Shown here: one piece after another, positions 56,401 through 62,503 of the stretch
Numbering within the stretch: position 1 is the stretch's first letter
Layout of the letters: each line of letters starts with the position of its first letter
Assembly: GCF_030445035.2 (NCBI RefSeq)
Contig: NC_080680.1
Span: 96,911,157-96,975,156, forward strand
DNA: 64,000 nucleotides
From: Dasypus novemcinctus
Lineage: Eukaryota > Chordata > Mammalia > Cingulata > Dasypodidae
Direction of reading: 5' to 3'
Translations under genes and position numbers: made by a program
The notes under the pieces: model-generated
The model's database searches: none
Told to the model about the DNA's origin: nothing
Seen by the model: the letters and a program-made list of their open reading frames with translations, nothing else

Positions 56401-59400
56401 GAATTCACTTAACTTCTCTGAATCTTAATTTTCACCAAAGATAATCCTATCTAGCTGACAAGGCTATTGGGGAGGGCTAGGTGAAGAACTGGATGGACAG
56501 TGCCCTGTCTTGATTACCACTCAGTATGCTGGGCAGCTGCCTGCTACAGACTTTCCCTCTCTGGGCAAAGTCTCTGCAATGCTGGAAACTTGAAACCAGC
56601 CCCTCTTCCCTCTCCTGGACATTCCTGTCCCCAGTGCCTGACTCTTCCAGGCTCCAGTGAATCAGGACCTATCATTGAAACTAGCCATACCCAGTGACGT
56701 GTGGAGATGGGGAAAAGGCGTGACTCAGAAAGAACATGATCCAGACAGGGGTATCAGGGGCCAAATTCCAGGCAGGAAACCATCTGACATTTTAGGCTGC
56801 AGACTCGCCCCCATAGAAGGTACGAAAATATCCTGTCCCTGAGTCACTCAGAAATTTCCAAACTCCAGAAAGGCAGATGCATGCAGGGCAGGAAACATGC
56901 AGATTCCTAAAGGTTGGGCAAGCTGGGGATTGGATCTGCACACACTGAGGACATCACTGCATGCATCTGGGTGCAATACAAGGAAACTGAAATTTGGGGT
57001 GGAGAGTCAAATTTCACGACCACCCATTTTCAAAAAGCTTCCTATGTGCTAGCTGCCTTCCCATGCATCACCTCAACACATCCTTACAACCACCATTATC
57101 CCCGATATACAGATTTGGAAAGTGAGGCTCATGGAAGTGAAAGGACCTGCCTAAATTCTCATACTAAGCAGCAGAGCCAGGATTCTCATCCCAACTCCCT
57201 GTCCCCAAGCCCACCCATTTCTCAGGGTAGAGGTCATGACCTCCCGGGGTAGGGCTGGTGTGGATCCTCACCTATAAGGATGAGGCGTGCCGTCTGGAAG
57301 AGCTGCTCGTCGTCCCAGGTGGGGTGCTCAGCCTTCAGCAGGTCACATACACGGTTGTGTTCACGCAGCCAGAGCGTGGCGTAGAGCATGAGCCCGGGAA
57401 GCAGCCCAAACACCTCCTGGCCCACAGCCATCTGGCTCTGAGGAGGCACATTCTGCGGGTAGTGCATCAACACGGGCGCCTCTTCCACAGATGGCGGGTA
57501 CACCTCTCCATCCAGCACCTAAGGGATGGGGCTGCCTGGCAACCTGGGGCACGGTGCCCACACCTGCCCACAGCTGGCACCCTTCCACTCCCACTTACAA
57601 CTCCCATGTCACGGCCAGGCAGCTGCCCTGTCATCCTCAACCGAGGCTTCTTGGTTATACCTCCTAAATCTCTTTTAAAATCAGCCCCCTTCCTCCATTC
57701 CCTCTACTACCACCCTTGCGCAGGCCACCCTCATGTCCCTCCCCAATTACCCTTTGTAAGTGGGCACCCTACGTCCACTCCTGCCCCATGACAGGCCATC
57801 TCTGCACTGCAGCCAGAGCAATGCTTTAAAAACATACACAGATCTGGTTCATGCCCTAACTTGCAAACATTCACGATCCTCCCTCTGCTCTTGGCAGAAA
57901 TTTCTAACTCCTTAAATATGCTCCCACAGACGTCTCCACCCTCATCAGGATGCATTCTTATCCTCAGTCACTGTGGATAAGAATGTGAAATATCTTATCA
58001 ATGAATTTCATACGCTTACATATTGAAATGATATTTTAGATATATTGGGTTATTGTTATTATTATAAAAATTAATATATTACTAAAAACTAATTTCACCT
58101 GTTTCTTTTTACTTTTTTAACATGGCCACTAGGACGCTCTTAATTACATATGTTAGCTCACATCATATTTCTATTGCACAGCTCTGGTTGAGACAAAAGG
58201 CCTGCATGAAGCTAGCATCAGAGTTTGGCTGTGGCCCTGTAAGTTCCTTGTGGGCACAACTATGATGTTCACTCCTCTGTCATCTGTGCCAGGCATAACA
58301 TAGTGCCTAATTAATAATTGTGAAATAAATAGAGGTAGATGGAGAGATAGAAAGATAGAGCCTAAGAATGCCCATCTCCTATTAAGCCCCAAAACCCACC
58401 TCCCAAGAGGACAGGAGAGGCCATGTCTGCTCCTCGTCTGCTTGTCTTGCCTGTCACCTTCCAGTGAGTTCCTGTTGTCCCCAACTCTCTCTCTCCCTGC
58501 ACACATACCACCATCTCCTGCAGGTGGTCCTCTCAGGAGATCACCCAGGACACCCAGGAGCTTTTGCCAGGAAAGATCCTAGGAGGCCTTTCCCATTACC
58601 CCCACCCCCAGATCCAGTGCTACCTGGTACTTGAGTTTCCCATCCTTAAAGAGCCGCAGCTGATACTGACGTTCCAGATTGTCTCCATAAATATGGCCAA
58701 GGTCTACCTGAGGAAAGAGAGATGGTCCATTTGGATCACCCAGTCCTGCCCCAAAACGATGGCCTGTTGTGCCAAGTTAGGTCCCAAAGAAGTCCTGGGT
58801 TCCTCCTACATACTCACACCATGACCCAAGGCCTTGGTGAAGCCAGGGCCCATCTTGCCAGAAGTTTTGAAGAACTGGTGGGTGAAATGTTGTGCAAAGA
58901 AGGCAAACATGAGGTTGGCGCCTTGGGGGTCAGGTATGAATTTCCTCCTGAGCAGGAAGCGACGGGCCAGGAGCTGCGCATCTGGCAGCTGCTTCTTCCC
59001 TAGGTGGGGCAAGCAGGAAAGAGTAAGTACTGCCTTCCGTCTGGACCTCCCTGGACCAGGGCCTACTGGACTCACTAGGCCAAACCCACCCCCAAGCAGG
59101 AAGCCAAGACCACCTCCCTCCCACCAGGGGACCCCCTGAGACTTCTTCCTTACCAAAAGAACTTACAAGTATTGATGGGTGAAATGACAAGAAATCTGGA
59201 ATTTTCTTTAAAATACTCCATAAAAATTAAGTGAGAGGGAAATGGATGAACTAAGATTGGTTACTTGTAGGCAAGTATTGAAACTGGGAGATGGATATAT
59301 GGGATTCACTACACTTTCCTCTGGGGCAAGGTAGTCTGTGTTTAAACCTGGCTGTGCCATTTACCAGCTGCATGAATACAGATGTCATTTAATCTCTCTG

Positions 59401-62400
59401 AGCCTAAACTTCTCATCTGTAAAATATGTAAATGATATCAATTTTATAAAGTGGATTTAAGGATTGTATGAGACAATTAAGCCTGACAGGGTTCTGGTGA
59501 AGGAGAGTCTTTTATTTATTTTTTTTTGTTTTTGTTTTTTGTTTTGTTTTGTTTTGTTGAGTACGGTCTTTTAAATCAAGGGTCTGCAAACTTTTTCTGT
59601 ACGAGTCCATAGTAAATATTTTAGGCTTTGTAGACCATACAGTCTCTATCTTATCTGATCAACTTTTCTGTTGCAGCACAAAAACAGTCAGAGTATAACT
59701 GTCTTCCAGTAAAATTTTATTTAGAAAAGCAGGGAGGTGGGCTGGATTTGACATATAGGCTATAGTTTTCTGACCCATTGTAAATGATGCCAGTATTTCT
59801 ATGTCTGGAGTAAAGACAAGAAATCATCTGGAAGCAGGTGTCTGTTAAGGAATAAACACTTAAGAGGCCTTCCTTAATTAAATGTCAGACGAGTTAGCAC
59901 CTAGTACCTTCACAGAAAGAAACAATAGAATTTTTTGTGTTCTGGTAAAGGCATCCTTTCATGATACCTCTTTGTGAGAACTAATGTTGAAGGTTCGAGA
60001 TTAACAGAACCTCTTTGGATTAAGATGGCCAACTGGATTCCACCGGTGAAAAAAGGATACCAAGCACTCCAAAAAAGAAACGCCAAAAGGGAATTTGGAG
60101 GGTTGGTCTGTACCCATAACCTTGAAACGTCACTTGGGTTGATGGTGGGTAAGGACTGATTTCCAACATGTGTTGGCAGAGTCCAGAAACTCCACTAGAC
60201 CTGACGGAATGATCGTGCTTTGGAAATAGCTAATACGTAAGTACAACCCATCAGAGTGGTACCCTTGAGGCCTAAGTATGGGCATCAATACCTATGCAAC
60301 ATTCTGAATCTACAAAAGCACACACCCATGGGACTGGCACAGACCAGAATTCAACAGTGACACCATGTGGCAGCAACTAAAATTATGGCAATTGTGATTG
60401 ATTAGCCTCTCTTATCCTCTGCACTTGAAGCCGAATTGATGGCTCTGAACTAAGTAAAACCACCAGGTTATTAGCCAATTAAGGATAGAGTAGGAAGAAG
60501 GCCTTAGGAGGAAGACCCCTGCCAATGAGAAGATGTGGGCACCTGTATATATATATTTTTTTTAATTAAAATTATTTATTTATTTTTAAAAATTACATTA
60601 AAAAAATATGAGGTCCCAATCAACCCCACCACCCCCATCCCCCACTCCCCCCACAGCAACAGTCTCTCCCATCATCGTGACACATCCATTGCACCCGGTA
60701 AGTACATCTCTGAACATCACTGCACCCCGTAGTCAATGGTCCACATCATAGCCCACACTCTCCCACGTTCCATCCAGTGGGCCCTGGGGGGATCTACAAT
60801 GTCCCATAATTGTCCGTGAAGCACCCCCAGGACAACTCCATGTCCTGAAAACGCCTCCACATCTCATCTCTTCCTCCCATTCCCCAAACCCAGCAGCCAC
60901 CATGGCTACCCTTCCCACACCCATTCCACATTTTCTCTGTGGACATTGGATTGGTTGTATCCATTGTACATCTATGTCAAGTGGGGCTTAGATTCCACAT
61001 GGATACTGGATGCACATATATTTGTAACCTACACTTATGAAGCATGTGAAACCATTTATATTAGTAAAACAATAAAGTAAAAACATGAAAAAACAGGACC
61101 AGAGTTAGCAACCAACAAATAGCAAGCTCTTCCTACTTTCCCACTTCTCAATTTTCAAGTCATCCCCGTCCCAACAAGGACCCACCCATTCAGAAGGCAA
61201 GGTTCAGGCAAAGCGGCAACCTGAAAATATGAAAGCACTAATCTGACTCAGCTACTGACTTTCTCAGTGACTTTAGGCAAGACCCTGCACTGCCCTTTCC
61301 TGTTCTCATTCTGGACATGTCATAAATCAAGTCCTGGGCATGTCATATATCTAGTCTTGGATATGTCATATATCTTGCCTTTGGCCCACCCATCTGTGAA
61401 TTGGGCCAATCATTGCTCTTCTGCCTGCATTTCCCCAAAAGGAGAACTGCTCATCTCTTCTGATCCCCAAGCCCTGTCCCCACACCCACCCCATCTCGGT
61501 TACCTTTGGTTCCCATGGGCGTGGGGCAGTCTTGAGGCACAGAAGGCAGAACACGAGTGTAATAGGTCACGTTAGAGAAGGATTCCCAGCTGATGTAGTC
61601 ATATGCAAAGTTGTAGGTTGGAGGGCTGGGGATAAGGTTGGAACGTGCTGCAGAGGGTGAAAATAATAGTGACAAGGGGGTTCTACACCCTTGAGTTGGA
61701 ACTTATCTTATATGGGATCATAGAGTCTCCCCACCCACTGCCTTTATCAGCTGTCAAAAATTCCAAGAACTGGCAGACCCAACATCTTGTCTGATGCTCC
61801 TCAGATTAGGGGGACCCTGCTCCCCACCTACCTGTGAGTACCAGGCGCATGAGCATATCACGGACGAAGGTGGCATTTACAAATTCCCAGAACCAGCGCC
61901 CATGTGTCAGCAGGAAGTGGAGGAAAGAGGGGCTGGGTTTCAAGGAAATCCGGAGCCAGGTCCATAGGTCAGCTGCAGGGCAGGGGGAGCCACTCAGTAG
62001 GGCACTCCTGGCAGGACCAAAAGTACCCAGAGTGGAAGGTGGGAACTAGGGATGAGGGCCAGGGCAGAACAGGGTCATGCACATGGTATGGGATTGGTAA
62101 GTTTAGGGTCCTGGGAGTGAGAACATGCAAGAGCCAGGACCAAAAATGAGGACAGAACAGGGCCAGGGAATGAGATCAGGGCTGGGCAACAAAGACTCAC
62201 TACAGAGCCCAGAAGCAGGGAGTGAGAGTTCATGATGGAACCAAGTCTGGAGTGTCAGAGCCAGGCAAGGAATGAGAATGGGGCCATAGCCAGAGACAAA
62301 GATGGGAATGGGGGGTCTGAGAGGAGGAGCCCATGGGAGCAGGAGGGGCCCAGGAGAGAAGGAGAGGGGCTGGAGGCCCGGCTTACGGACGGTGCAGTTG

Positions 62401-62503
62401 GGGCCGGAATAGCCCGTGCGGGTGCAGTCACACTGGTAGCGGTCAAGGCCGTAGCGGACACAGATACCCTGGTGCTGGCAAGGGTAGTAACAGCAGGGGT
62501 TCA
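47485..62503 (-). CDS. PTGS1: PTGS1 (prostaglandin G/H synthase 1, cyclooxygenase-1), exons 3-11 with 3'UTR
   Basis: The enzyme turns arachidonate into PGG2 and then PGH2 as a haem-containing homodimer on the lumenal face of the ER and nuclear envelope. Nine coding exons (1,706 coding bases with the stop) translate without interruption from the EGF-like domain to ..VERPSPEL. All internal borders are GT/AG and in phase, and the length equals that of human exons 3-11. In ovine numbering the key residues are kept: Arg120, Gln203/His207, Tyr348, Tyr355, Tyr385, His388, Ile434, His513, Ile523 and Ser530. The His513/Ile523/Ile434 set marks COX-1, not COX-2. Glycosylation sites Asn68, Asn144 and Asn410 are kept. 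Differences from human include Gln-Asn for Arg277-Gly278, Arg at 430, Lys at 433 and a C-terminal SPEL for STEL. Exons 1-2 (start codon, signal peptide) and the promoter lie beyond 64,000. Confidence 0.98.
47487..47496 (-). terminator. Distal PTGS1 poly(A) signals (two overlapping AATAAA)
   Basis: On the minus strand 'aaaataaataaaagg' holds AATAAA twice (47,491-47,496 and 47,487-47,492), about 1.57 kb after the stop. Sequence between the proximal and distal signals follows the known longer human 3'UTR, so alternative polyadenylation is likely kept. Confidence 0.5.
47510..47660 (+). mobile_element. L2 fragment (antisense to PTGS1, in its extended 3'UTR)
   Basis: 'aatgtgaggtccatatgggc', 'agaagccttgtcagtcctga', 'actgtatccccaactcaata' and 'ggcatgtagtaggctcttag' are the L2 3' end in the plus direction. 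Confidence 0.75.
47780..47990 (+). mobile_element. MIR SINE (antisense to PTGS1, in its extended 3'UTR)
   Basis: 'ctagactcagacagacctgg', 'gttccagtctggctttggca', 'gggtctcaatttccttggtt' and 'cacacagtaagtgctc' are MIR in full order. Confidence 0.85.
48320..48325 (-). terminator. Proximal PTGS1 poly(A) signal AATAAA
   Basis: Minus-strand AATAAA inside 'ctaaataaagttctc', about 745 bases after the stop. Its position matches the signal 'gctaataaaattcgc' that I recall in human. Confidence 0.8.
48570..49060 (-). repeat. Degenerate tandem-like repeat in the PTGS1 3'UTR
   Basis: A core of the type 'attctagaat' or 'cattctaga' recurs about every 30-40 bases (for example near 48,572, 48,636, 48,691, 48,753, 48,799, 48,829, 48,860, 48,881, 49,013, 49,043). 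Each is followed by a spacer like 'atcattaaacaggaattcag'. Units are strongly diverged, so it is an old array. Recalled human PTGS1 3'UTR has the same rhythm. Confidence 0.7.
49069..49424 (-). CDS. PTGS1: PTGS1 exon 11, coding part: Ser530 and C-terminus
   Basis: It follows acceptor ttttatag. It encodes the COX channel end: [20 protein letters not shown] (His513, Ile523, Ser530), then [20 protein letters not shown] and ..[20 protein letters not shown], with stop TGA at 49,069-49,071. The last four residues are SPEL. Human has STEL and sheep PTEL, weak KDEL-like ER retrieval signals. 356 bp with the stop. Confidence 0.97.
49527..49931 (+). mobile_element. DAS-type SINE in PTGS1 intron 10
   Basis: Full-length copy, antisense to PTGS1. 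'aaggaactccag' at 49,515-49,526 is repeated as 'aaggaactccag' at about 49,929-49,940, a perfect 12-bp target duplication. It starts about 100 bases past the start of exon 11, inside the 3' part of intron 10, so its T-rich strand is in the transcript close to the acceptor. Confidence 0.95.
50080..50290 (+). mobile_element. MIR-like fragment in PTGS1 intron 10
   Basis: 'gcatgtgaccttgaggatct' and 'tccaggccctcactatctga' match a MIR head. The following part is worn. Confidence 0.45.
50560..50765 (+). mobile_element. MER5A-like hAT fragment in PTGS1 intron 10
   Basis: 'tatacagattcttgggcacc', 'accaggcctactaaatcat'-like text, 'ctggaatttgttttttttaa' and 'aagtgatccttatgcagctc' follow the MER5A order. 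Confidence 0.7.
50885..51180 (+). mobile_element. L2 fragment in PTGS1 intron 10, next to exon 10
   Basis: 'ttcttcaaacccagctaaca', 'ctaccatccctctccccctc', 'taagtccctgagggcaggga' and 'ctgtgttcagg' are the L2 3' region in the plus direction. The element stops only about 10 bases from the exon 10 donor. Confidence 0.7.
51189..51336 (-). CDS. PTGS1: PTGS1 exon 10
   Basis: Between acceptor cttggcag and donor gtgagc. It starts with the COX-1 type Ile434 (IGGGRN) and encodes ..[17 protein letters not shown].., then [12 protein letters not shown] short L2-like repeat abuts the exon on its downstream-intron side. 148 bp. Confidence 0.97.
51563..51957 (+). mobile_element. DAS-type SINE in PTGS1 intron 9
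   Basis: Full-length: 'agtggacttggcccagtgga', 'gaggttcaaaccctgggcct', body, a G run at 51,928-51,936, and an (AAAT)n tail. It is antisense to PTGS1. MIR-like text (51,450-51,560) lies directly before it. Confidence 0.93.
51958..52780. other. PTGS1 intron 9 segment without recognised content
   Basis: Apart from short frames I see nothing. No exon-like conserved frame with splice sites. Confidence 0.4.
52781..52905 (+). mobile_element. DAS-type SINE, 3' end only, PTGS1 intron 9
   Basis: Only the last part of the element remains: 'caacagaagcgcacaaagaa', 'gcagcaaatagacacagaga', (AAAT)n and an A run. The tRNA-like head is missing, so this is a 5'-truncated insertion. Confidence 0.88.
52960..53165 (+). 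mobile_element. MIR SINE in PTGS1 intron 9
   Basis: 'tttcaatcctggctccacca', 'tttacacgctgtgagcaagt', 'gtttcctcatatgtaaaaat' and 'atctcatagggttgtagtaa' are MIR in full order. Confidence 0.85.
53520..54045 (+). mobile_element. L2 fragments in PTGS1 intron 9
   Basis: 'tcactcaaacat'-free L2 text: 'aatcatcccctgccactaac', 'ctcagttcgggcatcacttc' and 'agcacagtgcctaacacata', then 'ctgtcttgttcaccactatc' and 'ccagttcctggcatattatt'. The two 3'-end motifs suggest two L2 pieces in a row. Confidence 0.65.
54066..54510 (+). mobile_element. DAS-type SINE in PTGS1 intron 9, near exon 9
   Basis: Full-length with a target duplication: 'aaagaattaatgaagga' on the left (54,047) and 'aaagaattagtgaagga' on the right (about 54,512). 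It has one extra 'caaggagtgtgccacg' unit around 54,239. It is antisense to PTGS1 and ends about 120 bases from exon 9. Confidence 0.95.
54633..54919 (-). CDS. PTGS1: PTGS1 exon 9: Tyr385 and proximal haem His388
   Basis: Between acceptor ctgtgcag and donor gtaagc. It encodes [20 protein letters not shown] (Tyr348, Tyr355), then [18 protein letters not shown] (Tyr385 radical site, His388 haem ligand) and [11 protein letters not shown] (Asn410 site). It ends AFSRQRAGK, where human has AFSRQIAGR. 287 bp. Confidence 0.97.
54920..55580. other. PTGS1 intron 8 segment, nothing recognised
   Basis: Unique-looking intronic DNA with no nameable repeat or exon. Confidence 0.4.
55585..55775 (+). mobile_element. 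MIR SINE in PTGS1 intron 8
   Basis: 'acctgagtccaaatcctggc', 'tctgctgttaacatgttacc', 'ctctgaacctcactttgttg' and 'tctggcacataacaggcat' are MIR in full order. Confidence 0.85.
55858..56290 (+). mobile_element. Solo LTR fossil, ERVL-MaLR-like, in PTGS1 intron 8
   Basis: 'gattgaattatgtaccccaa', 'ttagtcttaatccactttcc', 'ggccttataaagagaagaaa' and, at the end, 'cattgcttggtatttgtcat' and 'agcaaactggcaaac'. It is the same family as 28,066-28,490. It is a single LTR without internal genes, antisense to PTGS1, moderately worn and inserted long ago. Confidence 0.6.
56335..56480 (+). mobile_element. MIR SINE in PTGS1 intron 8
   Basis: 'cagccagacctgggctcagg', 'ctgctgagtggccttgggga', 'cttctctgaatcttaatttt' and 'gctgacaaggctattgggg'. 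Confidence 0.8.
56481..57020. other. PTGS1 intron 8 segment, nothing recognised
   Basis: Unique-looking intronic DNA between two MIRs. No exon or repeat seen. Confidence 0.4.
57025..57200 (-). mobile_element. MIR SINE in PTGS1 intron 8
   Basis: 'gcttcctatgtgctagctgc', 'ccgatatacagatttggaaa', 'gtgaggctcatggaagtgaa' and 'agcagagccaggattctcat' are MIR in reverse, so this copy is in the same sense as PTGS1. Confidence 0.82.
57272..57518 (-). CDS. PTGS1: PTGS1 exon 8: catalytic core with altered 277-278 loop
   Basis: Between acceptor cccttag and donor gtgagg. It encodes [20 protein letters not shown].. to ..[11 protein letters not shown]. The loop reads [10 protein letters not shown] where human and sheep have YPRG, so the known Arg277 trypsin site is absent. 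247 bp. Confidence 0.97.
57640..57970 (+). mobile_element. L2-like fragment in PTGS1 intron 7
   Basis: 'gccagagcaatgctttaaaa', 'ctggttcatgccctaacttg', 'aaatttctaactccttaaat' and 'cagacgtctccaccctcatc' are a mid-to-3' L2-like segment, moderately worn. Confidence 0.5.
58165..58335 (+). mobile_element. L2 fragment in PTGS1 intron 7
   Basis: 'taagttccttgtgggcacaa', 'tcatctgtgccaggcataac' and 'atagtgcctaattaataatt' match the L2 3' end. Confidence 0.6.
58624..58707 (-). CDS. PTGS1: PTGS1 exon 7
   Basis: Between acceptor cctcag and donor gtagca. It encodes [20 protein letters not shown].. to KLKYQ, starting in phase 0. 84 bp. The intron between exons 6 and 7 is only 110 bp. Confidence 0.97.
58818..58999 (-). 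CDS. PTGS1: PTGS1 exon 6: distal haem histidine
   Basis: Between acceptor cacctag and donor gtgagt. It encodes [20 protein letters not shown].. and [20 protein letters not shown], with Gln203 and His207 of the peroxidase site. Near-identical to human. 182 bp. Confidence 0.97.
59000..59324. other. PTGS1 intron 5 segment, nothing recognised
   Basis: Intronic DNA next to exon 6. Overlapping frames here are shadows of the exon. Confidence 0.4.
59325..59485 (+). mobile_element. MIR SINE in PTGS1 intron 5
   Basis: 'tgtttaaacctggctgtgcc', 'atttaccagctgcatgaata', 'aacttctcatctgtaaaata' and 'ggattgtatgagacaattaa'. Confidence 0.85.
59523..59556 (+). repeat. (GTTTT)n simple repeat
   Basis: A run of T's and GTTTT units just before the hAT element, perhaps the worn tail of a minus-strand retroelement. 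Confidence 0.8.
59579..59782 (+). mobile_element. hAT-Charlie MITE (MER1-like) in PTGS1 intron 5
   Basis: It begins 'agggtctgcaaactttttct' and carries 'taaatattttaggctttgta', 'tccagtaaaattttatttag' and 'gggctggatttgacatatag', ending 'tagttttctgaccc'. It is the same family as 9,333-9,555. Confidence 0.82.
59783..60545. other. PTGS1 intron 5 segment, possible worn repeat
   Basis: Text at about 60,130-60,500 ('ccaacatgtgttggcagagt', 'aactccactagacctgacgg', then 'ccaccaggttattagccaat') could be a worn interspersed repeat, not named. No exon. Confidence 0.3.
60546..60960 (-). mobile_element. L1 3'UTR, minus strand, in PTGS1 intron 5
   Basis: It reads 'aaaatatgaggtcccaatca', 'catcatcgtgacacatccat', 'ccatccagtgggccctgggg' and 'ccatgtcctgaaaacgcctc', the same order as 35,940-36,260 but from a diverged subfamily. 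It lies in the same sense as PTGS1. Further L1-like text may run to about 61,010. Confidence 0.8.
61310..61380 (+). repeat. Three-copy tandem repeat, unit about 23 bp, PTGS1 intron 5
   Basis: Units start 'ctggacatgtcataaatcaa', 'ctgggcatgtcatatatcta' and 'ttggatatgtcatatatctt'. Each holds 'catgtcata' or 'tatgtcata'. It lies about 125 bases past the exon 5 donor. Confidence 0.85.
61504..61647 (-). CDS. PTGS1: PTGS1 exon 5: Arg120 and start of catalytic domain
   Basis: Between acceptor ctctgcag and donor gtaacc. It begins (A)[12 protein letters not shown], whose Arg is Arg120, the carboxylate anchor for substrate and NSAIDs. NVTYYT carries the Asn144 site (Ser to Thr, still a sequon). Residue 119 reads Ala where human has Val. 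144 bp. Confidence 0.97.
61832..61972 (-). CDS. PTGS1: PTGS1 exon 4: membrane-binding helices
   Basis: Between acceptor gctgcag and donor gtaggt. It encodes [20 protein letters not shown].., then [13 protein letters not shown] and ..MLMRLVLT. These are the amphipathic helices that sit in one leaflet of the membrane and frame the mouth of the substrate channel. 141 bp, same length as human. Confidence 0.97.
62387..62503 (-). CDS. PTGS1: PTGS1 exon 3: EGF-like domain
   Basis: It follows an acceptor ...tccacag and ends ..ACCGTCC before gtaagc. It encodes [14 protein letters not shown].. to ..GPNCTV, with all seven EGF-module cysteines. The Asn of NCT is the Asn68 glycosylation site. The domain helps to form the dimer. 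117 bp. Confidence 0.97.

Noticed and set aside
57258-57791. 177-codon plus-strand open frame over PTGS1 exon 8
   Set aside because: It is the antisense shadow of a conserved coding exon and does not continue as a known protein.
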